Assembly (NCBI GenBank): GCA_940337035.1
Contig: CALNHX010000281.1
Span: 124,001-188,000 of the forward strand
Source: Agriotes lineatus
Lineage: Eukaryota > Arthropoda > Insecta > Coleoptera > Elateridae
Direction: 5' to 3'
DNA length: 64,000 nt
The translations under genes and the position numbers were made by a program. The notes under the pieces were generated by a model, which saw only the letters and a program-made list of their open reading frames with translations, was not told where the DNA came from and made no database searches. This document shows, piece after piece, positions 12,106 to 23,722 of this stretch (position 1 is its first letter; every line of letters starts with the position of its first letter).

Positions 12106-13655
12106 TTAAAATTTCATCAATTTTTTCAATTTATTTTTTAAAGAGTTTAAGGACATACTTTTCAAGTTTGGTGGTAAAGCATTATATACCTTCGCTATAT
12201 TATAAGTAAACGAACGCTTAAAACTTTCTTTGCGGTGTAAAGCAATGCTTAGCAAGCCTCTATGTCTCAGATTCAAATTATGGACGTCAGTGCGATAACG
12301 AATTTTATCATAGAGGTATGGAGGCGACTTGAACAATATAACCTTATGAAAAAATACTGCAGCATGTAAAAAGCGTAGTTCTTCCATGTTTAACCAGTTG
12401 GTCTCTCTTATTTTGTGGGAAATATGTTGTCGACGACGAATGCTGTGTATCAGCATTAAACAAGAGTTTTGAACTAACTGAATTTTTTTAGATGTTGCCT
12501 TATCGATACATGAACCATACAGTACGTCACAATAGCTAAAGTGTGACAAGACTAACGATTCGCATAACAGCCTTTTGACATCTCTGCTCAAGGCATGCCT
12601 ATTACTGTACAGGAGTTTTAAATTGCAATATGCTTTACGTATACAGGAGCTAACATGTTCTCGAAACCTAAAGTTATGGTCAAGTATGACGCCTAAATTT
12701 TTTACCGAATCTTTGCAAGGGATAGACTCACCGTTAATTTTTACTTGAAGAATAATTACATAAATTACTAGAGTATAATGTGAACAGGAGAGGGCCTAGT
12801 ATGGATCCCTGAGGAACAGCGAATCTCACTCTACATGAATCTGAACGCCTGCCATCCAATAGAACGCATTGCTGACGATCATTCAAGTAAGCTTTAATTA
12901 AATTTAAAGCTTCTTCTCCAAATCCGTAGTAACGAAGTACAGCATAAAGTATTTCATGACTGATGGTATCGAAAGCCTTCGAGAAGTCAAGTAGAACCAA
13001 CACTGTGATTTGACCATCGTCAGATGCTTTCAAAATGTCGTCAGTTATGTTTAAAAGTGCAGAACAACAACTGTAGTTACGACGAAAACCTGACTGATAA
13101 TTTGGCATCAACAAATTATTTTCTAAATAGTCACGAGTTTGAAGTTCAATTACTTTCTCTAAGACTTTCGATAAAACATGTAGTATGCTGATAGGTCTTA
13201 AATCTTTTAAGTCTTGCGGATTACTGGTTTTGGGTATTGGAATAATATTAGAAATTTTCCAAGCATCCGGAAATGTACAATTTAATAAACAGAAATTTAT
13301 AATATGAGTTATCACTGGTATTAAAAATGGGCAACATAGGTGTATCATAGTAATATTAATATTGTCATTACCAGAAGCTTTAGATTTGATGGAATAGATA
13401 ATTTTAGTAATATCATCTTTAGAAGCAACAGTAAAACAAAATTTAGATGTTAAATTTGGTTTAGTATTTTTATACATTTCCAAGACCTCCACACTAGGCA
13501 CCTCCACCCCCTGAATTAAATTAAAATATGAATTAATAGCATTAACGTCTTTAAGATGTTCAGGAATAGTCTGATTGTTTTTCTTTGAATGTATACCGCA
13601 ACGTTGTAAGTCATTCCAAAATCTTTTAGGACTGCTGTGGGTTAATGTATGAGTT
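12106..13655 (-). pseudogene. LINE family A reverse transcriptase with the catalytic box deleted
   Basis: Minus-strand RT of a CR1/Jockey-group LINE. Conserved blocks are visible: LRPISILHVLSKVLEKVI, LDFSKAFDTI and PQGSILGPLLFTLY (near 12810). Right after the last block the frame runs to a stop at 12734, while the thumb region (VKINGES, then LSRDVKRLLCESLVLSHFSYC) resumes in another frame. The stretch that should carry the (F/Y)ADD box, roughly 70 residues by family length, is missing between about 12745 and 12760. The element therefore cannot make active RT. The C-terminal part continues to the stop at 12106. Confidence 0.85.
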
Positions 13656-14256
13656 AAATATGCTTTTTTTCATTTCTGATAGCATTGGTAGTTAGATTTC
13701 GGAGACACTTATAATAGCTCCATTGATCTTGTTTCTGATATTTTTTGAAACGTTTAAAGGCAGCATCTCTTAGACTCATCATTAATCTAACTGTATCAGT
13801 CAGCCAAGGGGCTTTTGATTTTCTAAATACAGAAGTTTTAAAAAGAGCAAAGATGTCAAACAAGGCTATCACGTTATTGTTGAAATAATCAACCTTAGCG
13901 TTTATATTATTTAAGTTGTAGATAATATTCCAATTGATAGATTGAAGATAAGTTGTAAAACTATCAAGATCAAACTCTGTGAAGTCTCTGAGAGTTCGTG
14001 TGATAGGCGAAGGTTTATTTATTTCAGCAAACATCTTACAGAATACTAGTTCATGGTCAGAATAAGAACTTACGTGTTTCGTACCCGACGCAACAATTAA
14101 ATCTGAATTGCTAACAAAAATGTGATCCAAAAGTGTTTGAGATTTAGATGTTATTCGAGTAGGTTCTTTAATTAACTGAGTAAATCCAAAACTCTCCAAC
14201 ATGCAAATGTACTGTTCACTTTCTGTGTTATCAGGCTGCATAAGGTCAATGTTAAG
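13654..14256 (-). pseudogene. LINE family A endonuclease C-terminus and linker
   Basis: A minus-strand reading frame with the last third of an apurinic-type endonuclease: LLDHIFVSN and the SYSDHELV block (the SDH catalytic motif), followed by a basic linker (KAPWLTDTVRLMM, then KRFKKYQKQDQWSYYK). It reads toward the RT but is one base out of frame with it at a T-run near 13655-13661, so the polyprotein is broken. The upstream half of the endonuclease is absent. Confidence 0.8.
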
Positions 14257-15140
14257 GGAGGATTTTGTTTGGGATTATTGTAAAAATAACAAAAAAAATT
14301 TAGACGTATTTTGAAGATATTCTTTCGAATTTAATAAAAAAATGAAAATTTTACTTTGATTTGTGTTTATAATTTGGAGTAGTGCAGTAGACAAGGCTTT
14401 AACAAATCTGCGAGGTAAAAACAAAGTGAAAATATAAATCTGAAATAGTGCAAGTATACAGTTATTGAAGAGAGTATACAATAAGGTTTAACTAGATACG
14501 AGTAAGAAGAAAATAATAATATTTAAATAAAATTGGATTATTTAATGGCTACAATGAATAATAAGCTACATTAATTACTGGATTTGGTGATTGTGAGGAG
14601 GAAGTGTTGATCATTTGACGGGAGTTGTCGGTGGAACTGCTTGATTTGGACGATTATATTTGGTTGCTGACTACAGAGTAGGAGCTGGAGAAAATAGAAG
14701 ATTAGCTTGGGATCATCTGTAAGAGTGAACTTTCCAGGAAGCTGTTGGGTTGACAGTAGGGTTGCCATATTTAAAAATAACAATTTCGGGACATTCTACG
14801 AAAGGGAAACGGGGGGGGGGGGGTGCTTGCTGGAACAAGTACTAATTCATTACTTGATATTTTTTAAATGCATTTTTAATTTTTTTTTCTAATTAATTTA
14901 GAGGGCGGGGAATGCTTGCTGGAAAAGGCAGTTCATTACTTTATTTATTTTATTTTTTCCTAACTAACAAATACGAGACACTAAATATTAAAGAAGCACA
15001 TTAAAACACCATTAATAAAGAGAATTAAAAATAAAATAAACTCAATAGGAAAATAGAAACGTAAAAACAAAACACTGAAAAAAACATTGTTCTTAATCTC
15101 ACACTCTCAAAATGGTGGTTATTAATATTATACACTATCT

Positions 15141-15434
15141 CTACCAACAATTTATAAATGTTTCTGCAGTAGCAGCAGTAGTCTCCTTTGAATTCTTATA
15201 CGAAGTATATATGTTGGAACTCGAAATTTCTTTTAACAAACTCTGGTTTGTTACTGTGTAACCGCGAAACTCGTTGCACGTCATTTCTTTAAAATTGTAT
15301 TGTACTAACAAGATGGCTTTAACAAATAATATTTTTAATCGATTTTTCTCGTCACTCCGTTGCCTGTTCATTAACGAAAATATTGTCTCAATATTTGTAT
15401 TGTGACTGCGGTATACAAAAATAATATTCCGCAA
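15141..15434 (-). pseudogene. hAT transposase C-terminal dimerisation domain relic
   Basis: This minus-strand frame contains NTNIETIFSLMNRQRSDEKNRLK, then VKAILLVQYNFKEM and LLKEISSS. It is the conserved C-terminal dimerisation block of hAT transposases, in which an ER.FS.MN core is followed by ERNRL. It lies inside the 14757-16659 element with the expected spacing to one end. No upstream catalytic or BED zinc-finger portion is readable, so it is a fossil. Confidence 0.8.
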
Positions 15435-16078
15435 TTTTTAGAAGTTCTGAATATTGTTCTTCAGTTTTACAGGAATTTAAAAAATCACCCATCAGTCACT
15501 TGCACACATATTTGTATAGCTTTCAAATTCTTTACCATTTTTTTAAGCACACAAACTGGTCAAAAGCTAAGACGTCATACTTCATATTTTGTAGTCCCTG
15601 AATTGTTTTTTTATATCATTCCATGTAGGACAAAATTCAAGCGTCATCCATGAAAAACTGTCAAGTTCCATAATGCTGTATCCACTTGTCTAGATAGGCA
15701 ATGCAAATGCCATAAAAATGAGAAACTTTATCTTTAATTTTCTTCGGTTCGTTTCGCTATCAACATTTTTAAGTAAACTTTTTACCTTGAGACTATGAAA
15801 AGTTTCATTTTTTCTTTCTTTTAGAGTATTTCTTATATCAATTAATATTTTATAAACTTCCATGATTGATATTTTTTTTGTTCAATTTTAGAAATTTTTT
15901 AAATAAATTCATTTGGGAATGAACAAAACAAACATAAATTTCTCCCAAAAGGATTAAAAAAAATCAATATTTTTTGAGAATTTTCCGAGGAAATAAAATA
16001 AGACTTCAAAGCCTCAAACAGCTGAAGTATTCTGTCTATCCCAGGTACCCACCCACATTAAATGTGGATATACTATAT

Positions 16079-16200
16079 TACATAACACGCTGCGAAGGTG
16101 GCGTATATCGTGCGAGTATGTTTGAGAAACGAGGCGAAGCATAGCGAAGCCGAGTGACTTAAAATACGAGCGTAAGATACACTTTCGAGCGAGTTATGTA
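16079..16200. repeat. GC-cored hairpin element
   Basis: Ends TACATAAC and GTTATGTA are inverted. The interior is rich in GCGAGG, GCGAAGC and GCCGAG words (GAGGCGAAGCATAGCGAAGCC). Unlike its AT-rich surroundings it is CpG-rich. It belongs to a set of similar hairpins elsewhere in the window. Confidence 0.55.
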
Positions 16201-17016
16201 CGCTATTTCTCCGACGGCCAGAAAAAATACACATTTTTGCAGATTGTCCGCAACTTTTAGGTCAAAATGACATACTTTCAGTAACTTTGAGGTTAAAATG
16301 ACATGTTGTCAGCAATTTTTAGGTTAAAATGACATATTTAGCCCACTATATAACTGGTAATTGTAATTTTTTCATAATAAACACGTTCGTTATAATAACG
16401 ACCGGCTGAATGATGGTGGGCGAGGGAAAAAGATTAAAGGTCAAAGCTGTTACTCGCATAAAACCATAATTAAACGCCTATTTCATAAAAGCCGTCAGAA
16501 CCCAGATTCCAGAATAGTAGAATCTGTAGAAGTCGCCCGAAATCGGTAAATTGTAAAATTTTCGTGAAAAATCGGAACATTTCGGGACATCATTTCGTAG
16601 CGGAACTACTAGCTCCAAATCGGTAAAATCCCGAAAAATCGGGACGTATGGCAACCCTAGTTGACAGTAGCGTGGGTGCAAGGAACAGGACCATTTCTGC
16701 AAGCAGCCAGGGTTTTGACAGGTTGGAGGTTGTTTGACGGTTGGCAGAGCATCTTGGCTGATCTGGCGAGGATCTGAGCTGAGAGCATCGGGAACGGTGA
16801 TGTTTTGAGGTGACTAGCAGTGAAAGTACGAGGAGTTAAGGTTGGTCTTAATTAGTCCTATAGAAGCATACCTATTGAATAAAAGACAATTAAAAGAGTG
16901 AAATAAATATAATACAGTACTTACCTTAATGAATTGAGTCAATTACATGTGAGTAAAAAAAATATTTGTCATTTTTGGTTTGATTATTGTTGGATCATTG
17001 TTTGAAGTGCAAATTA

Positions 17017-17237
17017 TATATAACAGCAATGAGATAACATGAACAAGAATATAACACCTATTGCTTGAGTAAGAAAGAGATAAACATAGTAGCAAATATT
17101 CGAGAAGGCTTGGCGATTAATTTAATTATAACATTTGTCAACTAAACATGCCTACTAAAATAATTTTTTCGTATGGCCATCTCTTTCTTACTCAAGCATT
17201 CTATTTTGTTATTCATGTTATCTCATTGCTGTTATAT
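17017..17237. mobile_element. MITE-like inverted-repeat element, 221 bp
   Basis: Left arm ATATAACAGCAATGAGATAA (from 17017) is matched by an inverted arm ending at 17237. The pairing continues inward through the TTGCTTGAGTAAGAAAGAGAT block, giving arms of about 60 bp with small gaps. No coding content. Class is not assignable. Confidence 0.75.
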
Positions 17238-17359
17238 ACAGTGAAAATTCATGAACTGCGAACACGAGTAAATCAAGGCGAATTTACGATTGCCTAAAAA
17301 TACGCCAAGACCGATGGACAGTCTGTCTAAGGTAGGTACTCTGATATTAATCCACGGGT

Positions 17360-17399
17360 CGTCTGCGTTGATTGTTTAAGTAATTGTTCAACGCAGACG
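17360..17399. repeat. Perfect 12-bp stem-loop
   Basis: CGTCTGCGTTGA at 17360-17371 and its complement at 17388-17399 enclose a 16-base loop. It lies in intergenic DNA with no gene ending beside it. Confidence 0.7.
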
Positions 17400-17662
17400 C
17401 CTAGTGTAATTTTTTTTAATTAATTATTGTATCACAGATAGAATGTATGAGGTACTGTTATTCTGTGATTAATTCAGGTGATAAATTCAGAGTTGAAAAA
17501 CAGGATTTTTAGAGATTAACAGTACAGTAAAAGAAGGTAGTTCTTAAAGTAAAACGCATTCTGAAGAAAGAAATAATTTCTTCCGAACAAACTAACCCAG
17601 TAAAAGAAAGATGCAAACAAAAATAAAACTATTTTTATTTCAAACAACAAAATTCAAGAAGT

Positions 17663-18117
17663 TTAAATTAGCTCTTGTTCAAAGAATAAATAGTCTGGAT
17701 AGTCATTAGCGGTAATATAAACCTCTCTTAAATACCTGTCTTTATTGGGAACATTAGGGCTTTTGTGCTTTTGGGGAGAAACACATCCAAAGTTTCCAAA
17801 ATTTGGAATAACTCCATGTAACGTTGATAACGATAAAGAACGCCTATTGTCAAATGTTGTGAAAGAATTTTGAATTTCCCGGACCGTTGGACCCTGATAA
17901 TACCATTTTACAATTTGCACTGATCCGTTGCTTCGTAGTTATCGATTTTAAGATATAAATGACAGCAGATATTATCTACTGACAAACTACGCGAACTGTC
18001 AAAGTTAAATTCTCGGCATTTGTAAATTCGACACATCGTCTGCCGTGTTCGTAGTAAGAAAAATCTCTCTGTATAATTATGGCCCCATCCGTATATTAAG
18101 TAGTGTGTCAATATCAA
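17663..18117 (-). pseudogene. Helix-turn-helix transposase-type relic
   Basis: The minus strand carries KWYYQGPTVREIQNSF followed by STLHGVIPNFGNFG. This resembles the N-terminal HTH (DUF4817-like: WYY..S.RE.Q..F, then a T.HR....F..TG segment) found in insect transposable elements. Upstream minus-strand sequence (17908-18117) is in another frame and I do not recognise it. No catalytic domain follows. The assignment rests on a short motif. Confidence 0.4.
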
Positions 18118-18467
18118 CCAAACTTACAAAGTAAGTGGTTACTATGATCGCTCTTTCTGTGTGTCTGTGTGTCTGTGTGTCAGTGTGTCTGTCGCACGGT
18201 TTCCGTTAAGGCAGAATACAACTGATGGTGGATTCCTATGTATTTTTGTCCCCTGAATCCGAATCCACCACTGGCTTTTCGATATCTCAACCCGTTTTCG
18301 AAATATTCGACTTTAATGTTCGAATTTTCACATTTTAGGCTTTAATATCACTTTTATGTAGTTTTCTCTCCTGATTCCAAATATGTCACTCATTTCACGA
18401 TATCTTGAATAGTTTTCGAGATATTTGATTTTTTAAAAATCCGAATTTTCTTTTTGTAAGTTTGGTT
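18116..18467. mobile_element. Short inverted-repeat element with TGTGTGTC microsatellite
   Basis: AACCAAACTTACAAAG at 18116-18131 is inverted at 18450-18467 with one extra base. Inside lies an imperfect (CTGTGTGT)n tract at 18157-18192 and degenerate internal copies of a TCGA(A/T)ATCT-like motif. About 350 bp, non-coding, MITE-like. The target duplication is not clear. Confidence 0.6.
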
Positions 18468-18813
18468 TTCAGCCGTACATGCGCGGCTAAGCTTTTTTTT
18501 TATTATTTAAGATGCTCGTTTTAATATTAATTGTAAATTATGTTGTATTGTAGCCAAAGATCATTATATGCTCTTTGATTGTAGCTATAAAATACTGACA
18601 ATTAAATTTTTAATGGTGATAGGGCGATAGCGACCAATAGCCACATTTTTTGGCAACACGCCCGACTTTTCATGAAAAACAGTTGGGCACAGTGGTCCAC
18701 AATTGAAATGTCAAAAATAAGAACATAACCTCACCTTAGACACGTTGTTATATTTATCTGCAATTTTGTGTAGTTCGTATTTTGTAATTTTATTGTCTTA
18801 CAGTACTAACAAA

Positions 18814-19772
18814 ATGCAGGTAATTTTTTCCAAATAAGTTTTAGGGATTAGTTGCAATTATAATACATCACGAAATTTTGCTTTAACCTACTTTGATCTT
18901 TTGATATGTTATTCAACACGATAGGATCCGAATGCAGACACAGAATGGAACGACATTCTGCGTTCAAAAGGCATTCTGCCCCCCAAAGAGAAGGAGCTCA
19001 CAGAGGACGAGATTGTTTCAATGGTTGAAAAAACTATTGAGGAGAAGCAGGCGACGACGAGCACGTATTCTTCCAACGAATTTAACTAATTTTACAATTT
19101 GCATTATTTTAGAGGGCAAAGATGTGTCTGAAATGAACTTGGATGAACTAGACGAGCTTGAAGACTCCGAAGATGAGGAGATATTGCTACAATATCGACA
19201 GAAGAGGATCGCTGAGATGAAAGCGCTTTCTGAAAAGTCCAAATTTGGTACCGTTTTAGAAATATCAGCGCAGGATTATGTACAGGAGATTAACAAAGCT
19301 GGGAAGGGAATTTGGGTAGTACTGCATGTGTACAAGCGAGGGTAATGAGTTTTTACAGGATTTAGGTTGCAACTTAACATTATACATTTTAGTATCCCAC
19401 TGTGTGCTCTCATAAATGAGTATTTACAACGACTCGCTGCCAAATTTCCTACTGTTAAGTTTGTGAGGTCAATATCAACAACTTGCATACCCAATTACCC
19501 CGACAAAAATTTGCCTACTATTTTTATATATTTTGAAGGGGAACTTAAGAAACAGTTTGTGGGTCCAGTTGAGTTGCGAGGCCCAAGTTTGTCTTATGAT
19601 GGTATAACTGTGATTAAGTGATCGTATAAATGCTCAATTCTTTAATTTTGTAGAATTTGAGTACATAATTGGAAATGCTGGTGCAGTCGACACTGATCTT
19701 AAGGAAGATCCGAGGCCTGCTGTGAAAGACAAACTATTTTCCGATTTACAAGATATGAATAACGATTGGTAG
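18814..19772 (+). CDS. PDCL3: Phosducin-like protein 3 (PDCL3, viral IAP-associated factor)
   Basis: Five-exon host gene. Family role: a thioredoxin-fold co-chaperone working with the CCT/TRiC chaperonin, linked to caspase regulation and cytoskeletal folding. Exons are 18814-18819, 18925-19050, 19115-19341, 19393-19601 and 19654-19772. They total 687 nt, giving 228 residues (the human protein is about 239). Seen in the translation: MQ|DPNADTEWNDILR at the start; the acidic LDELDELEDSEDE helix; FGTVLEISAQDYVQE; STTCIPNYPD (residues 148-157, the thioredoxin-fold signature of the family); FIYFEGELKKQFVGPVELRG; and the C-terminal DLQDMNNDW. Introns 1, 3 and 4 are GT-AG. Intron 2 (19051-19114) fits only a GC-AG intron or an upstream weak GT donor at ATG|GTTGAA. 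Introns are 50-105 nt. The start ATG is followed directly by a splice donor, as in other members. No disruption is seen. Confidence 0.93.
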
Positions 19773-20435
19773 ATACTTGCAACGCATTATTAATTTTAAT
19801 AATTTATTCTGTTTGTATTCATGTTTTTTAAGATAATTTATTAACTTTGTAATAGTCTTATAGATGTCACGTGTTGCCTTTTTAAAGTATTATATTCTGT
19901 TGCTTTTATGGATTGAATTTTTAATCAAGGTGCGAGTTACAATTGCGTGGTAATTATAAACTTCTAGTTTTTGTTTAAAGTTAAATGAGTAATGCTATGA
20001 GACGGTTTAGTTGCAATTTATTTATTAGTTTTATTTCTGTTTTCCTTTCAACAATTTTTTAGACCAAAATTGTATTAGCCTTTAAGTGTTATTGTCGAAT
20101 ATGAGATATAACTATATTTTTAAAATTTTTGTACGTTTTAGATAATGGACGTCATGTATACTCTGTTTATATCTTTATTCGTGAAGGTTGGCCATTGAAG
20201 TTTCCCCAATTTAGCTGTATAAAATTATTTTATTTCCTCTTGACTTGTTAAAAGGTCTTTGACTATCTGAACTGGCTCGGTAAATGAGTCTTTACACGCA
20301 TGGTGCCTGTAAAATGTTGCCCTGGCAACTTTACAAGCACCTTCTCTTCTAATAAACACATCCTTTATTAATCACTAATATTAATTTTTAAGATTTTCAG
20401 CAAAAGGAAATAAAATGTACGCGGCTCGCTTGCAG

Positions 20436-20523
20436 TTAGCCTTTATTGAGGCCCACCAGATTACAGGACTCGCTCCTACATCTCTCACCCTGCAAATGAT
20501 TCGGCTCGCCCATAAAGGCTAAT
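20436..20523. repeat. Hairpin element with CTCGC core
   Basis: TTAGCCTTTAT and its inverted copy ATAAAGGCTAA flank a region containing three GGCTCGC/GACTCGC words. It resembles the other GC-cored hairpins of the window. About 620 bp before it, between the PDCL3 stop and this element, is AT-rich sequence with no feature seen. Confidence 0.45.
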
Positions 20524-20699
20524 TTACTCAGCTTGTCACGTAAATAACTATTGTCATGTTTATACGAGGTTTACATTTTACGTTGAATACAACTCCCTTA
20601 TCTAAACAAAATTCTTCCAACATTTCAATTCGTCAATTAGTCACTAATACACATTGCTTAAATTTCATTGTCCTTTTGTAAAAACTTCTTCTAGAATAT

Positions 20700-21380
20700 T
20701 TGTTGCAATATTATTTTGCGTATTGTGTATTAATTCTGTTTGATTATTCCTATAAATTCCGTGCGTGCAAAAAAGTTGTTATTGATGAACGCAAATACTC
20801 TCCCCAAACTGAAATATCTATAAAGGTAACAATAGATAGTGGTGGGGGGAGTGAACTCAATCTATTGTGTATTGCGAAAAGCATGACTGATTTTCTGCAA
20901 TCGTCCTGAATCTTGATGGATGTTTTGGAAGTAGTTTGCTATGATGCAACTAAGCCAATGTGGGACATAAGTAGGTCATTGCAGAGATTCATCTGCCAGC
21001 TGCACGTGAATGAATTGCTGCTGCGGCATTTAGTACAGCACTTTGATGGAAAGACAACTGGTCTTCGTGCTTTTCAAGGTCCTATTGGACTAGCTTTATG
21101 CCACTGTGAATAGCCTTCGGCGGTCAAGTTTTAGATCATCCAGACTATATCACCAGAGTTTTCGACTAGCGAAATAAGCTGAGTTCAATGTGATATGTTT
21201 GATATATGCCAAGTAGCTTGCTCAAAGCATGTCCAAGTGCGACCCCGGAAAGCTTAATTTATTCTCATTGGTTAATTACCAGTGACAGAATTTTTTAGTT
21301 GTATGTATCTAGTGTTAACCCATCAGTTAATTTAGTACCATTAGCGGGATTTATTACAAAAGTCTATGAGCGCGTTCAGG
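20700..21380 (+). pseudogene. Decayed member of a dispersed arthropod gene family
   Basis: Two consecutive plus-strand frames (20700-20909 and 20913-21113), and further matching sequence to about 21380, show a pattern I know from repeated hypothetical proteins of arthropods. It reads: TIDSGGGSEL, then ICQLHVNELLLRHLVQHFDGKT, FQGPIGLAL, and farther on PGKLN and NPSVNLVPLAGFITKVYERV-like segments. Stops and frameshifts separate the pieces. The function of the family is unknown to me; its repeated occurrence suggests transposon association. No terminal repeats found. Confidence 0.5.
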
Positions 21381-23353
21381 TGACACACCAGTTGAGTATG
21401 GTGACTTGTTGGTTCCACTGAACGGTTCTTGTTGAGTTTTGGTTAGTTCCAACTGTTGCTTAACATTGACACCAGAAAAATTCTGTGTTGACTTTAGTAA
21501 ACGAAGTATTCTAACCTAAAATTTTGCAACTGTTTTGAACGCGACTGAGTCATTTCGCGTGCAGTTTATAAAAATTTAAACACTCGAAACCTGAGTAACC
21601 CCAAGTTGATTGTTTTTATTAAATTTTGACAGTTTAAATTGACATTATTAACTCCATAACAACCTTCATAAACAGTCTACGATTCACAAGTGAAATAAAA
21701 GTGTACTAGAGAATTAAAAAAGTTTAATTCGCTAGAGAATTAAAAAAGTTTCAACGAAGAACATATTTTTATTATTTCTACAAATATTTACATTCAATTA
21801 TTCTTTCTCTTTGTAGTGTGTAATATATAATTACTAAAATTTAGATCAAATCGACGATGAATGGACAAATTTATATTTTAATTTGAATATTTTAAAAATT
21901 GTTATCTAAAATTTCGTCAAAATTTAATAAAAACATATATATGCCATGTGAATTAAACATTTATTAACTCAAAGATCTGAAAAGCGTTCCAGTTTATACT
22001 ATCTTCAAATACTTCGTTTGATAGCATATTATTCATTTGTTCAGTTTTTGTTTATTTTCAATACCAGGGACACATAACAACATAACATAACCTTACTTGG
22101 CCAAATTATGTTATGTCACGACTAGAGGTCGCCACGTGAATATTAGAGCATGGCCGACTAAATTAAATACTATGGCCTGAACATAGGGAACACCCCCTAG
22201 AGACATCTAGTAATTAATACTGAAACGTATTTTATATATGGCGGCAAATTTAAATATTTGACATATGGAATACAATAGCATATGTTATTTCTATAGAAAT
22301 GCTTATTTTTTCAATGTCGAAAATTGAAATATGAATAGATTAAGTCACCTTTGAAAATGTATTGACAACTTAAATATTATTCTAACAATCATAAGTTTTA
22401 ATTTAATTAAATCCTTTAAGCAGCGGAGCGGAGCATCTGTCGCTGTGGGTTATGGTGTGACAGCTGCTGTGGCCGTGTGCTATTAGCACGGGTGAAACAT
22501 AATCTACCATTATTTATTTTATTTTAACCTGTTTTACAGTATAAATACCCAATTACAAAACAGTTTTATCTCAACCAGACTTTGAACACCTGCAATATCA
22601 AGCACCAGACAATTCTTTGCACATTGGGAGAATTTCTATAGTAGCCCCGGTATAATAATATCGTCGTTTTTTGCCATATAAGAAGCATGGTATTGTTTTT
22701 TGAAGCCTTCACAACAAACTCCTTGCGGGTTTCTGCTGATAAAGGTTAAACAAGCTGTGCAGTTAACCATTGGCACCCATAAGGTTATCACTATCGTAAC
22801 AGTTCAGGTCTTCTTGTTATCGCCGAAAAACTTTTTAACTTTCACTCCACACTCAGTCCAGCTTTGTGTACATCCTTAGTTGTGAAAATATTTTACTAAA
22901 TTTTAAAATGGATAGTGCCAACTGCCTAGTGAATTGTGTGTTCGGCAGCAATGGGTTGAATTTTTACCAGAATTTTGTGGTATTAATAAACAGTAAGAAA
23001 ACTACATGCTGCATGTTAACTACATTTTCATTGCACATATCTCTAAAATTACAGACTATACGGCCTTATGTAAAAATCATTTCAAACCACAGCAGCTTAA
23101 CAGTGATAATTTCTGCAACTTGTAACTGATTGTTGTTTTGTTGTGTTAAGACTGGTTACGGACAATTTTTCATCTAATGTCCCACTTTTTAAAATGTTAA
23201 GTGGGGGATCAATTAGAAATTACATTGGGCATCCTTTTCTTTCGCCACTACCACTATTTTTGTTCTTCGATTATTGCCATGCTTTAAAATTGCCAGAAAT
23301 TTGTTTTTAGAACGTGATATGTATTCCTCGAATGGAAAATTACTTCAACGTAT

Positions 23354-23722
23354 TTGAGATTATTATATAATTTACAGAAGGGATTACCAGTTAAATCTGT
23401 TCGATATTTAACAAGAATGCATTTATATCCCACAAATTTTGAAAAGATGAATGTTCTGCTAGCTATCCCAATATTTGCTCCTACAGCGACTAGTTCATTT
23501 AAATTTTTGAAAGAATCCGGTGACAATAATTTTCTTAACGTTAATACTACAGTAACATACATGGGGAATATTTATAATTTTTTCCAAATACACGTTTCAA
23601 ACAAAAGTCAATACATTCGTTCCTTGGATAGCAGCATTGCATCTTACGGGATTACCAGGATTGACAAAGGAAACCGCACACGCTCTAGAATTCACTTCAG
23701 AAAAGTACTTATTTATGCATAA
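23354..23722 (+). pseudogene. P-element/THAP9-like transposase fragment
   Basis: The translation includes HLYPTNFEKMNVLLAIPIFA, then TVTYMGNIYNFFQIHVSN. This matches the P-element family pattern (KLT..H..P.NFEKM.V.LA.Q.FS...A), which precedes the GTP-binding insertion domain. Upstream (22866-23129) and downstream (23780-24118) frames are open but I cannot assign them. The N-terminal THAP zinc finger is not visible. Disrupted and probably inactive. Confidence 0.55.

Larger units (their letters stand above)
11584..14265 (-). mobile_element. 5'-truncated LINE, CR1/Jockey group (family A)
   Basis: A minus-strand non-LTR retrotransposon. Its 3' end is marked by a (TAA)n tract (11584-11607 as read on the plus strand). 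From 5' to 3' it keeps the last part of the endonuclease, the linker, the RT and the C-terminal domain. The 5' end is truncated inside the endonuclease, just upstream of its NIDLMQPDNTES segment, near 14260. Two other copies of the same family occur at 30124-30695 and 63141-64000. All share the (TAA)n tail and a closely similar C-terminus (LCESLVLSHFSYC; RTDVHNLNLR). Confidence 0.85.
14757..16659 (-). mobile_element. Decayed hAT transposon with exact ends
   Basis: Terminal inverted repeats TAGGGTTGCCAT (left, 14757) and its complement (right, ending 16659) are flanked on both sides by GTTGACAG (14749-14756 and 16660-16667). That is an exact 8-bp target duplication, diagnostic of hAT elements. 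The inner ends also match in reverse (CGGGAC motifs). Length is 1.9 kb. A G13 run lies at 14811-14823. The only coding trace is a hAT C-terminal domain on the minus strand; the rest of the transposase is decayed. A GC-cored hairpin at 16079-16200 looks like a further insertion. Confidence 0.9.

Noticed and set aside
17360..17399. Rho-independent terminator
   Set aside because: This is eukaryotic DNA, no gene ends beside it and no T-run follows the stem.
18932..19345. A separate 137-residue gene
   Set aside because: Its first half is PDCL3 exon 2 in the wrong frame plus the intron; only the second half is real exon 3.
23284..23562. Minus-strand 92-residue ORF
   Set aside because: Shadow of the plus-strand P-like transposase fragment.
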